Assembly: GCF_000739635.1 (NCBI RefSeq)
Contig: NZ_BATQ01000085.1
Coordinates: 81,724 to 145,723 of the forward strand
DNA length: 64,000 nt
Source of the DNA: Verrucomicrobium sp. BvORR034
GTDB lineage: Bacteria > Verrucomicrobiota > Verrucomicrobiia > Verrucomicrobiales > Verrucomicrobiaceae
Direction of reading: 5' to 3'
Under the pieces are notes generated by a model. The model made no database searches. It saw nothing but the letters and a program-made list of their open reading frames with translations, and was not told the DNA's origin. Below are positions 1 to 7,880 of the stretch, piece after piece; the stretch's first letter is position 1, and the number at the start of each line of letters is the position of its first letter. Both the position numbers and the translations under genes were made by a program.

Positions 1-606
1 CTGAGCCAGAGCTGTCAGCCGCTGGGCTTCATCTCGGTGGGATACACTTGGAGTTTTGGGAAAGGGCGAGGAGGCAACATTCACCAGCTCATGGAGCTGG
101 GGCGCGAGCTTGGATTCGGCGTCTATGGAGTGCCGGAGGTAAAGCTGGGTGAGGAGGTTGTCAGCAGCACACTCATCCGTGAAGCCGTGCGCGGGGCCGA
201 TTTCTCGCGGGCGGCCGAACTCCTCGGGCGACCCTACACAGTCCTGGGGGAGGTGGTGGTGGGGCGTCAGCTCGGCCGCACCCTGGGCTTCCCCACGGCA
301 AATGTCCGGGTGGAGAATGAAGAACTGCCGCCCACCGGTGTCTATGCCGTGCGGGCTCAGTTGGATGGACGGGACCTTCCCGGCGTGGCCAATCTGGGGG
401 TTCGACCCACCGTGGACTCCAGTGGGGAGCGCTCGCTGGAGGTGCATCTTTTTGACCAGAGTGGTGACTTCTACGGGCACCAGATGGAGGTGACCTTTGT
501 CCAGAAGCTCCGGGATGAACGGAAGTTCGACGGGCTGGACGCTCTGAAGGCACAGATCGCCAAGGATGCGACAGAGGCGCGGAACGTGCTGCAGGCGGTG
601 GCTTGA
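1..606 (+). CDS. ribF: Bifunctional riboflavin kinase / FAD synthetase, 3' part
   Basis: The reading frame is already open at base 1, so the gene starts upstream of the window and only about the last 200 residues are present. RibF phosphorylates riboflavin to FMN and adenylates FMN to FAD in the cytoplasm. The visible part holds the end of the FAD synthetase domain (the SSTLIREAV segment near residue 55) and the whole riboflavin kinase domain. The kinase shows GRTLGFPTANV, the Gly/Thr nucleotide-binding signature, followed by GVYAVRA, GVANLGVRPT and a C-terminal LRDERKFDGLDALKAQI helix. These motifs are diagnostic for RibF. An in-frame GTG at 37 is not the true start. Confidence 0.93.
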   Translation: MSQSCQPLGFISVGYTWSFGKGRGGNIHQLMELGRELGFGVYGVPEVKLGEEVVSSTLIREAVRGADFSRAAELLGRPYTVLGEVVVGRQLGRTLGFPTANVRVENEELPPTGVYAVRAQLDGRDLPGVANLGVRPTVDSSGERSLEVHLFDQSGDFYGHQMEVTFVQKLRDERKFDGLDALKAQIAKDATEARNVLQAVA

Positions 607-686
607 GGCATTCGGGTGGACTGTCCTCCCGGTCAGCGGGTGGCAACTCCCCTTGACCCATGGGCATTCCCGCTTAAGTCCAGCGC

Positions 687-2153
687 GTGGTTTTTAGTTC
701 GCACATCTTCATTTTCTATTTCCTGCCCCTGGTAGTGTCTGGCTACTACCTGCTGCTGGGCCTGAAGACCAACACCACCCTGCGACACCTGTATCTCACC
801 ATCGCGGGGATGATCTTCTATGGCTGGTGGAATCCCTGGTTTGTGCTGCTCATGCTGGGCACCACCGCGCTTGACTACAATCTGGGCCTGATGATCGCGA
901 ATGCGGACAAGCTCAAGGAGCGGGGAGGGACGGATGAGGATGTGAGGCGACGAAAGAAGCTGGGGGTGGTGCTCTCCGTCACCTCAAACCTCGCCGCGCT
1001 CGCCTTTTTCAAGTACACCGCGTTCGCCGTGGATTCGGTCCAGGGCATCTCTTCCGCCATGGGGTGGGGCAGCGTGGCCGTGCCCGCCTTCTTCCAGAAC
1101 ATCATCCTGCCGGCGGGCATCTCGTTCTACGTCTTCCAGAGTTTGAGCTACTGCGTGGATCTCTATCGTGGCCACGCCAAGCCAGCGCACTCTTTCCTGG
1201 ACTTCACCTGTTTCGTCTCGCTCTTCCCGCACCTGGTCGCGGGTCCCATTGTGCGCTATGGCATCATCGACCACCAGATGCGCCACCGCGTGCACACGGT
1301 GGAGGGGTTTGCCCTCGGGCTCACCCGTTTCAGCTTCGGTCTCGCGAAGAAGATCCTGCTGGCCGATCCCATGGGAGCCATTGCCGACAGCGCCTTTGGC
1401 AGCGGAGCGGGCTCTCTCACTACTTTTGCGGCCTGGATCGGCATCGTGGCCTACGCTTTCCAGATCTACTTTGACTTCAGCGCGTACTCAGACATGGCCG
1501 TGGGTTTGGCCCGGTTGCTCGGCTTCTACTTCATCGAGAACTTCAACTCGCCGTACAAGAGCGTCAGCATTACCGACTTCTGGCGGCGCTGGCACATCTC
1601 CCTCTCCACCTTCCTGCGGGACTACCTCTACATCCCTCTGGGGGGCAACCGGAAAGGCCGAGGGCGCACGTATGTCAATCTCATGCTGACGATGGTGATC
1701 GGCGGGCTCTGGCATGGCGCGTCGTGGAACTTTGTCATCTGGGGGGCCATCCATGGCGGCATGCTGGCGCTGGAGCGGCTCATGGGGAAAAACTCCTTCT
1801 ATGGCAGGGCTCCCGCCGTGGTGAAGATCCCGCTGACGTTCTTCATCCTGCTGATTACCTGGGTGTTCTTCCGTGCGGAGAACTTCGATGTCGCCTGGCG
1901 CTACCTCGGCACCATGTTCGGCCAGGGCCATGCGGGGGCCACCTCGCTGCTGCTGGAGTCGGAACTGCTTCGGGGGTTCAATCTCTTCCAGTTTGTCATC
2001 TGCGCCTTCGCGGTCTGGTTTATGCCCAATACGCAGACCATGCTGCAGCGATTCACCTTGTGGAAGGCGCTCATCGGCGTGCCGCTCTTCCTGATTGCCG
2101 TCACGATCATGGTCACCCGTGGCCACAGTCCGTTCCTCTACTTCCAGTTCTAG
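687..2153 (+). CDS. MBOAT family O-acyltransferase (AlgI-like)
   Basis: A 488-residue polytopic inner-membrane protein that starts at a GTG, giving the N-terminus MVFSSHIFIFYFLPLVV typical of AlgI-like MBOAT proteins. The family moves acyl (usually acetyl) groups across the membrane to exported polysaccharides. Conserved features are the DFWRRWHISLSTFLRDYLYIP segment around residue 295, the following GGNRKG, and GGLWHGASWNFVIWG near residue 345, which carries the catalytic His. The next gene encodes an AlgJ/AlgX-like partner 54 bases downstream, which supports an exopolysaccharide acetylation pair. The polysaccharide itself cannot be told from this window. Confidence 0.9.
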   Translation: MVFSSHIFIFYFLPLVVSGYYLLLGLKTNTTLRHLYLTIAGMIFYGWWNPWFVLLMLGTTALDYNLGLMIANADKLKERGGTDEDVRRRKKLGVVLSVTSNLAALAFFKYTAFAVDSVQGISSAMGWGSVAVPAFFQNIILPAGISFYVFQSLSYCVDLYRGHAKPAHSFLDFTCFVSLFPHLVAGPIVRYGIIDHQMRHRVHTVEGFALGLTRFSFGLAKKILLADPMGAIADSAFGSGAGSLTTFAAWIGIVAYAFQIYFDFSAYSDMAVGLARLLGFYFIENFNSPYKSVSITDFWRRWHISLSTFLRDYLYIPLGGNRKGRGRTYVNLMLTMVIGGLWHGASWNFVIWGAIHGGMLALERLMGKNSFYGRAPAVVKIPLTFFILLITWVFFRAENFDVAWRYLGTMFGQGHAGATSLLLESELLRGFNLFQFVICAFAVWFMPNTQTMLQRFTLWKALIGVPLFLIAVTIMVTRGHSPFLYFQF

Positions 2154-2207
2154 TCTCCTCGTCGGAGTTTCTCCGGGTTCGATTTCCCATTCTGCCCCAC
2201 TTCTGCC

Positions 2208-3950
2208 ATGTCCCAGATGCACAACCCCTTCGCGGAGGAACGCTGTCGTACGGTCTTTGAGATCGGTAAAGGCGTCGCCACGATCTTCATTGCAGGCTTC
2301 ATGCTCATGCTCATTCTGCCCGCGCTGGGCTGGCATGTGTACCTTGCCAGTCAGGGGCAGTGGAAGGAATCGCCTGCAGCCCGCTTGCTGAGCTGGCGCC
2401 CCGGGCAGCAGGACATCGTCCACCATCTGCGTGAGGTGGAGAAGGTCACCGACAAGGCAGGCTACAGCGTCGCGCTGCGGCAGAAGGCCCAGAGCATGCT
2501 GCTGGAGTACGCTGATGAAGGCAATCTCAAGACCTACCTGGGTTGGGAGGGGTGGCTCTTCTACCACCCGGACTTGAAGGCACTCACCGGTTATGGCCCC
2601 ATCAAGCCGGAGCCCTTCAGCGTGATGAAGGACCCAGAGCTGGGCAAGGTGCCAGAGACCCGCGAGCTCATCATCGAGTACGCCGCCCAGCTCAAGGAGC
2701 GGGGCATCGACCTCCTCCTGGTGCCTGTGCCGCTGAAGCCGATGATTTACAACGAGCAGGTGGCCCCGCAGTCAACGCCCTCCTGGGTGACCCATCCCGA
2801 TGCACCTGCGTTCTACAGCCTGCTCCGAAAGAATGGGGTGGACGTGCTGGACCTCACGCAGGATCTCTCGAAGCTGCGCGGCGAGCGCAAGCGGGTGTAT
2901 TACCTCGAAGCCAACTCACAGAACCGCGAGATCGCCAAGGAGAGTGAGGAGGCGCTCAAGCTGAAGAAGGACGCGTTCTTGAAGCAGGACACCCACTGGA
3001 CGCCAGACGCCATGCGACTGGCTGCAGAGAAGGTGGCAGATCATGTGAAGACCAAGTACCCGCAGGCTCTGGGCCCCGGCTTCCAGACCATCCGTGCCGT
3101 GGATGGCGTGCATCGCAGCAGCCTGGGAGATCTGGTGAAGCTGCTGGATCTCAAGGACCCCTACCGGTTCTTTGAGGAGGAAGAAGTGTTTCTTAGCGTC
3201 ATTGGCGACGGCACCCAGAACACCCGCTCACCACTGGTGCTGCTGGGGGACAGTTTCGTGAATATCTATGATGATCCCTCGTTGGGCTTTGAGAATCCGG
3301 AGAAGCCTGAACAGCCCATTCGTGCTGGTTTCGCCCAGCACCTGAGCCTTCTTTTGCAGCGTCCTCTGGATGTGATAGCCAAGAACGGCCAGGGCTCTAC
3401 TGAGGTGCGCCGTGAACTGGCCCGCCGCCCCGACGATGAAGTGCGCGAGAAGAAGCTCGTCATCTGGGTGATCGCCGCTCGTGACGTGCTGCTTTCCACG
3501 AACGCCGCGCGCGCTGCCAATATCACCTGGGCCCGGGTGAAGTTCAGTGAGAAGACCTCCTCCGGTGCGGCGGTCGATGTTGCGCCGGGTCTCTCTGCCC
3601 CTGCAGAGGATGTGGTGGTCGAGGCCACGCTGACCGAGAAGTCCGCCAACCAGGATCCCAACGGCACGCCCTATACAAACGCCCTCCACACCGCCACCTA
3701 TGAGGTGGGCAAGGTCGTGACCGGCGCGATGGAGGCCAAGCAGATCCTTGGTGTGCAGTGGACCTTCAAAGAGAAGCAGATGCAACCCACCGCCGCCTTT
3801 GCCCAAGGCAAGCGCTACCGACTGACGGTCGTGCCGTGGGACGTGAAGAAGGGGAAGGAGCCTGCCTTTGGGAACTACAATTTGAGTGATGAAAGCACCG
3901 CGTTTGATGCGGAACGCTGGTTCGTGGAAAAAGCGGAGGAGATTCCGTAA
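2208..3950 (+). CDS. AlgJ/AlgX-like SGNH-type acetyltransferase protein
   Basis: A 580-residue protein with one N-terminal membrane segment (about residues 22-42) and a large periplasmic part. The segment LKTYLGWEGWLFYHPDLKAL near residue 108 resembles the start of the AlgX/AlgJ SGNH-hydrolase-like domain. QDTHWTPDAMRLAAEKVADH near residue 263 contains the D-x-H-W/T signature of that family. LVLLGDSFVNIYDDPS near residue 346 supplies the GDSF block with the probable catalytic Ser. Known relatives receive acetyl groups from an MBOAT protein and put them on alginate or similar polymers. The MBOAT gene immediately upstream makes this pairing likely. The C-terminal 150 residues look like an added beta-rich domain. 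Confidence 0.82.
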   Translation: MSQMHNPFAEERCRTVFEIGKGVATIFIAGFMLMLILPALGWHVYLASQGQWKESPAARLLSWRPGQQDIVHHLREVEKVTDKAGYSVALRQKAQSMLLEYADEGNLKTYLGWEGWLFYHPDLKALTGYGPIKPEPFSVMKDPELGKVPETRELIIEYAAQLKERGIDLLLVPVPLKPMIYNEQVAPQSTPSWVTHPDAPAFYSLLRKNGVDVLDLTQDLSKLRGERKRVYYLEANSQNREIAKESEEALKLKKDAFLKQDTHWTPDAMRLAAEKVADHVKTKYPQALGPGFQTIRAVDGVHRSSLGDLVKLLDLKDPYRFFEEEEVFLSVIGDGTQNTRSPLVLLGDSFVNIYDDPSLGFENPEKPEQPIRAGFAQHLSLLLQRPLDVIAKNGQGSTEVRRELARRPDDEVREKKLVIWVIAARDVLLSTNAARAANITWARVKFSEKTSSGAAVDVAPGLSAPAEDVVVEATLTEKSANQDPNGTPYTNALHTATYEVGKVVTGAMEAKQILGVQWTFKEKQMQPTAAFAQGKRYRLTVVPWDVKKGKEPAFGNYNLSDESTAFDAERWFVEKAEEIP

Positions 3951-3967
3951 GGGCGGGAGATATTATG

Positions 3968-3983
3968 CCTTCGATGTCGAAGG
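3968..3983. repeat. Perfect hairpin downstream of the acetylation genes
   Basis: CCTTCGATGTCGAAGG is a perfect inverted repeat (7-bp arms, 2-base centre) 18 bases after the stop of the AlgJ/X-like gene. It lacks a T-run, so it is not a standard intrinsic terminator but may stabilise or end the transcript. A degenerate relative (CCTTCC..TCGAAGG) lies near 5241, after the second copy of the 200-bp repeat. Confidence 0.4.
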
Positions 3984-4020
3984 GCGAATTCGTGTCCGGG
4001 TGAGCATTCGCATTCATCAC

Positions 4021-4218
4021 CTGGATGCGAAGCATCTTTGGAGTACGCGAGAATCGCCGCTTTTTCGGCCCTTGTGAGTTCCTGAAATCTTGGGGTGTGA
4101 GCAGGGGTGGCGGTTGGGGGACAATTACCCTGCTCGACCGCGATCGTGGAGTGGACCTCACAAGCTCCGCTAAAGCGGCGGTTCCCGCGCGCACTCCAAA
4201 GCGACTTCGTCGCCAGGT
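4021..4218. repeat. Family A inverted-repeat element, copy 1
   Basis: This element of about 198 bp fills most of the gap between 3951 and 4317. Its ends are imperfect inverted repeats of about 40 bp: the left end has CTTTGGAGTACGCGAGAATC then GCCGCTTT, and the reverse complement of the right end has CTTTGGAGTGCGCGCGGGAA then CCGCCGCTTT. The interior contains CTTGGGGTGTGAGCAGGGG and a conserved GGTTGGGGGACAA. A second copy lies at 4998-5208. No protein is encoded, so it behaves like a miniature inverted-repeat element or a large extragenic palindrome. The rest of the gap holds nothing I recognise. Confidence 0.75.
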
Positions 4219-4317
4219 GTTGAGCGTAGAGTGGTGGTATGGGAATTTGCGATGCTTGCGACGTCGGAGGGGCAGATGGCGTGCAGGTGACGCCCGAGCG
4301 TCAATGTACGCCCGGAT

Positions 4318-4878
4318 CTATGGATTCGTTTGCATGCGGCTCACCAACTTTGGGATCGTCAGCAACTCGGGCCGATCATAAGTGTCGCAGGTTTCGTCTT
4401 TAAAGGTCGCTTGGGAAACCGTCTTGGTGCCAGACTTGACCTGCAGGCTGATCGTGTCGCTGGTGGTGCAGCCCCCTGCGCGTACGTGGCGGTAGAACTC
4501 GAAGAGTCGATCCAGTTTGACCGCATCGCTTTGCGTCAGCCTGATGTCGTGGAGTTTGGATGCCTTCGCGCGCTCGTTTTTGGGTTGGCGTGGGCTTGAA
4601 GTCTGAGGGCTGGTGCCCGTCGCAAGATAGCCGTCACCTTGAGGAATGATCTTGAGGTGATGTTTAGCGTAGTGGAAACAGCCGGACGATTGGAATTGCA
4701 CCTCGATCGACTGCCCTGGTGTCAACTTGCTCACCATCGGAGTGGGATCCTTGTCCTTGTTCTTGGAGGTTGATGTGGCGAGGCTGGAACAGGAGGCAAC
4801 CAGGAGCGGAAGTGCCAGAGAAATGCAAAAGGCGAGGGAAGGGAGAGCGATGGGCTTGATGGGCTTTGGGTATTTGAT
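4318..4878 (-). CDS. Small lipoprotein, paralogue of the gene at 6231; no standard start codon
   Basis: The first ATG of the frame is at 4737 (139 residues), but the frame stays open upstream and encodes a convincing lipoprotein signal: PSLAFCISLALPLLVASC, with lipobox VAS-C at 4789-4791. No ATG, GTG or TTG precedes that signal in frame. The best-placed codon is ATC at 4876-4878 (product starts I-K-Y-P-K), so the start may be non-canonical or destroyed by mutation. The mature part matches the lipoprotein at 6231-6767, sharing LTPGQ/LAPGQ, KLDRLFEFYR/RLDRLFEYYR, GGC, PELLTIP/PELLSIP and a C-terminal SRM/YSM. The function is unknown. Expression is doubtful unless the unusual start works. Confidence 0.6.
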   Translation of the reverse strand: MKYPKPIKPIALPSLAFCISLALPLLVASCSSLATSTSKNKDKDPTPMVSKLTPGQSIEVQFQSSGCFHYAKHHLKIIPQGDGYLATGTSPQTSSPRQPKNERAKASKLHDIRLTQSDAVKLDRLFEFYRHVRAGGCTTSDTISLQVKSGTKTVSQATFKDETCDTYDRPELLTIPKLVSRMQTNP

Positions 4879-4997
4879 CGGGCGGGGAAGTTTTTGTCAA
4901 TGGGTTGTTTTGGTAGGTGGCGATGGATCCGGCGGGCTGCTCTGCGTGAGACATCGGAGGCCTGTTGGGCGTACAGACTATTGATCGGAAGCAACCC

Positions 4998-5208
4998 CTG
5001 GATGCGAAGCATCTTTGGAGTGCGGCGAGAATCGCCGCTTTCATGCCCCTTGTGACTTCCTGAAACCTTGGGGTGTGAGCAGGGGCTGGCGGCGGTTGGG
5101 GGACAACGGCCCCGCTCAGCCTCTATCGTGGTGGTGCCTCACAAGCTCCACCAAAGCGGCAGTTCCCCCGCGCACTCCATCCCGACGCGTCGGGACGTCG
5201 CCAGGTGG
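4998..5208. repeat. Family A inverted-repeat element, copy 2
   Basis: This second copy is nearly collinear with the element at 4021-4218, from GATGCGAAGCATCTTTGGAG on the left to GACGTCGCCAGGTGG on the right. It has an extra CCCGACGCGTCGGG palindrome near the right end. It occupies most of the gap 4879-5281 between the start-less lipoprotein and the ADP-ribosylglycohydrolase. The two copies therefore bracket the lipoprotein gene as direct repeats about 980 bp apart. Confidence 0.75.
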
Positions 5209-5281
5209 AGCAAGTGTCCTATTGGTTGAGAAAGGTGGAACCTTCCATTGTCGAAGGCCGATGCCTGTCGGGTGTCTCCCG

Positions 5282-6187
5282 CTACACCTTAAACTTCAAC
5301 GTTTCCCTGATCCTGAGCCACTCACTTGGAATGCTCGCTGCACCTGAGTAGGCTGCCGCCAAACTTCCTACGATGGCCGCGTTGGTATCGCAGTCGCCAC
5401 CCACTTCGACAGTGCTCAAGATCGCCTCTTTGTAATCTCCCAAGTTCCGACAGGCATTCCAGAGGCAGAACGGCACGGTGTCCTGTGCAGAGATCTCATA
5501 GCCGCAGCCCAGTTCACGGGCCACGGTGTCTGCTGTGGCGTCCTTCATCTCACGTGCCAGGCGGACTTTGCGCCGGACCTCTCCCTCGGGTGTGAGATCT
5601 AGAACTGTCTGCCAGACTCTTTCGACGGCCTCCGGTTCCGTTTCGCCTCGGGCGTTGTACGCTGCGGCCGTGGCCGCCGCTACAGCGATAGCCCCCGCGA
5701 TCCCTTCCGGGTGAAAGTGGGTGACTCGAGCGGATTTGGCTGCTGCTTGGACAAGTTCTGGCAAATCATCGGCATAATAGCCTCCCAAAGGGCCTGCTCT
5801 CATGGCAGCCCCATTGCCGAACGATCCTCCCCCGAAAGCCTTGGGGGACACGTCCCTCCACCCCGAGCCGTCGGCAAGCTCGTTGAGGATCCGACGGGCC
5901 ATCTTGCCATAGCCCCGGTCAGGGTCGCGACGGAATCTCGCGGTGAAGGCCCATGCAACAGTATCTTCATCGATGCCCTTCATGAGGCTCAAGATGTCGT
6001 AGATGCCAAGGGCCATCTCCGTATCATCTGTGTAGATGACGGATCCATCACGATAGAAGGAGAAGTCGGTTATCTCTCTCACCCGATAGTGCTGGTAGGA
6101 GAAGGCTTCGCCCAACGCATCCCCAACGGACAATCCATCCAGAACTTCGCGTGCTGTGGCAAGGCGTTCGTTGTGATTCCGAGTCAT
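5282..6187 (-). CDS. ADP-ribosylglycohydrolase family protein
   Basis: A 301-residue all-helical ADP-ribosyl hydrolase (ARH/DraG fold), predicted cytoplasmic. The family removes ADP-ribose from arginine or other acceptors, using a two-metal (usually Mg) centre. Metal ligands are visible as Y52-T-D-D-T-E-M near the N-terminus and G263-G-D-C-D-T-N-A near the C-terminus. The phosphate-binding stretch GGGSFGNGAAMRAGPLG is near residue 120. The length is normal for the family. It sits between two paralogous lipoprotein genes on the same strand, which gives no direct clue to the substrate. The call is firm at family level; the biological target is unknown. Confidence 0.92.
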   Translation of the reverse strand: MTRNHNERLATAREVLDGLSVGDALGEAFSYQHYRVREITDFSFYRDGSVIYTDDTEMALGIYDILSLMKGIDEDTVAWAFTARFRRDPDRGYGKMARRILNELADGSGWRDVSPKAFGGGSFGNGAAMRAGPLGGYYADDLPELVQAAAKSARVTHFHPEGIAGAIAVAAATAAAYNARGETEPEAVERVWQTVLDLTPEGEVRRKVRLAREMKDATADTVARELGCGYEISAQDTVPFCLWNACRNLGDYKEAILSTVEVGGDCDTNAAIVGSLAAAYSGAASIPSEWLRIRETLKFKV

Positions 6188-6230
6188 CTTGATTCTTGGT
6201 AACCGTAGGTGACTTCAATTCCCGGCACTC

Positions 6231-6767
6231 CTATCGCAGTGGATTCTCCGGCCTCATGCTGTAGACAATGGCCGGGATGGACAGGAGCTCGGGCATGTAA
6301 AGGTTGTCGCAGGGGTCGCACGAATTGTCCATGAAGTATTCCTGATAGAGCGTCCGGGAGCCGGATCTGATGGTCACGTGGGTGGAGTCAACGGTGAGGC
6401 ATCCTCCACAGGAGATGCTGCGGTAGTATTCGAACAGACGGTCCAGCCTGGCGCCGTCTTCGTGGGTCAGGTCCACCGGTAGGAGGGGCTTGTGGTTGAA
6501 GATCACTTTGGTGTCTGTGACGGTGCGGGAAGGGGAACGCTCCACTCCCGTCACGCGGTAACCTCCGCGGCGAGGAGTGATGGTCAGATCATAGACCAGA
6601 TAGTGGTAGCGGCTTGAGGACTGAAAATTGAGATCAAGCTTCTGTCCGGGAGCGAGCCGGGTCACCACCGGGTAGGGGACTTGAGAGGGGTTGTAGTTGC
6701 AGCAACAGCTGGAGAGCAGTGCAAGCGACGCGAGAGCCAGGCAAAAGACAAATAGATGTTGTTTCAT
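6231..6767 (-). CDS. Small cysteine-rich lipoprotein of unknown function
   Basis: The ATG at 6767 was chosen because it starts a clean lipoprotein signal, MKQHLFVFCLALASLALLSS, followed by C21-C22-C23. Longer upstream frame is open but gives no sensible N-terminus. The 178-residue product is paralogous to the lipoprotein at 4318. Both have a beta-rich region after LAPGQ, an amphipathic RLDRLFEYYR helix, a GGC pair and a CDPCDN (here) or CDTYDR (there) motif, so the four Cys in this copy may form disulfides or bind a metal. The family is unknown to me. The gene is 43 bases upstream of the ADP-ribosylglycohydrolase on the same strand and could be cotranscribed. Confidence 0.7.
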   Translation of the reverse strand: MKQHLFVFCLALASLALLSSCCCNYNPSQVPYPVVTRLAPGQKLDLNFQSSSRYHYLVYDLTITPRRGGYRVTGVERSPSRTVTDTKVIFNHKPLLPVDLTHEDGARLDRLFEYYRSISCGGCLTVDSTHVTIRSGSRTLYQEYFMDNSCDPCDNLYMPELLSIPAIVYSMRPENPLR

Positions 6768-6870
6768 GGTGGTTGTTCTTGTTGGCGGCGCAGTGAAGAG
6801 GTGGGGGAAGGTGATCGGCAACGATGAGGTGGCGGTGTATTGGGTGAAATTCAGGAGCGGCGGGACGGAA

Positions 6871-7623
6871 TCAACACTTCGCACTCTTCCTCTTTTTCCC
6901 GATCGCTCCCCGCGCTTCCACCTTGCGGATGTAGTCAGGAGCGGAGAACACCTGGCACTGATTGTTTCCTAAATCAGCGCTGACCGGGCCGATGGCTTCG
7001 GCATGGCGGAGGGCGGTGTCCTTGAGCGGGGCGACGAAGCTGCCCACGGCGATGACAAACTGGTTCATCTGATAGCGCGGCAAATCGGGTGCTTCATGAA
7101 TCTCTCTCTCCACCCGTTTGAGCAGCGACCTCAATTCATCGAGGTCCAATTGGGTATCCGGGGTGATTGAAACCATCGCGCTTAGGGTGGCCCAACCTGC
7201 GGCGGCAATAAGAGGCTGCGGGGATTCGATCCATTGCAATGCCAGTGCATGCCCGTGAGGACTGCCAGCGGCTACGGACGGCACCGTCGTGCCATGCAGT
7301 CCTCCTCCATAAGCCTGCTCCGCCCAGTGTTGCAGATCCTCTTTGGTCATGGCGGCATCATCGGCGATGAGGCCAGCCAGATACATCGCGTCGTAGTTGC
7401 CGGTGTCGTAGAGCTCCTTGGCGAGCTGGTAGTCTTTCTTGATGCGCTTGCGGATCTTTTGCAGTTCGGATATCGCCACCCCATAGCAGGGCTCCTTCAC
7501 GCCATGGTTCTTCATCAGCGTGCGTTTGTAGCTCTCCTTTCCGAGAGGCTTCAACTCCTCGAGGACCTGTGCGGCATTCATGGTGAGGCTGAGACGAGTT
7601 TGGGAGGTGAGGGCCTGATCCAT
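6871..7623 (-). CDS. DNA alkylation repair family protein (AlkD-like HEAT repeats)
   Basis: A 250-residue (or 236-residue, from the ATG at 7581) helical-repeat protein resembling the AlkC/AlkD DNA glycosylase superfamily. AlkD-type enzymes excise positively charged alkylated bases. The segment YGVAISELQKIRKRIKKDYQLAKELYDTGNYDAMYLAG near residue 46 is typical of the family (the G-V-x-x-x-x-L-R/K-x-I block). Later stretches read as repeated amphipathic helices, and the end is basic (KKRKSAK). The start at 7623 follows an AAAGGAGA sequence very closely. I cannot confirm the catalytic Asp, so glycosylase activity is inferred from the family. Confidence 0.75.
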   Translation of the reverse strand: MDQALTSQTRLSLTMNAAQVLEELKPLGKESYKRTLMKNHGVKEPCYGVAISELQKIRKRIKKDYQLAKELYDTGNYDAMYLAGLIADDAAMTKEDLQHWAEQAYGGGLHGTTVPSVAAGSPHGHALALQWIESPQPLIAAAGWATLSAMVSITPDTQLDLDELRSLLKRVEREIHEAPDLPRYQMNQFVIAVGSFVAPLKDTALRHAEAIGPVSADLGNNQCQVFSAPDYIRKVEARGAIGKKRKSAKC

Positions 7624-7724
7624 TCTCCTTTGAGGAGGAGGGGCGCCGTGATCCAGGCAAACTGTCGGATGGTAGGCATCGGTGTTTTGAGATCGGCAGG
7701 GGGGCGGACAAAACCATATTACTT

Positions 7725-7736
7725 AACCAGCTGGTT
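7725..7736. promoter_or_regulatory. AACCAGCTGGTT palindrome upstream of the MFS gene
   Basis: A perfect 12-bp palindrome in the 257-bp gap between the divergently transcribed alkylation-repair gene and the MFS transporter gene. It could be an operator for either gene. The T-run after it would also suit a weak terminator, although no gene ends here. Evidence is limited to the symmetry. Confidence 0.3.
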
Positions 7737-7880
7737 TTTGTCCTCAAGAATGCTGGGGGACGGGATCGCAAACCTTCCCGTAGGGGAATGCGACGGAACA
7801 TTCATGGTGCGCGCGGCACGATCAGGCGTAAGAGCTTCCAGAGTTCACGTTTCCGCTGCCGATTCCGCCCCACCTGCTCC

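Noticed and set aside
3951..5281. Family A elements as tRNA or rRNA-derived sequence
   Set aside because: No cloverleaf, CCA-type acceptor or conserved rRNA segments; the symmetry is that of terminal inverted repeats.
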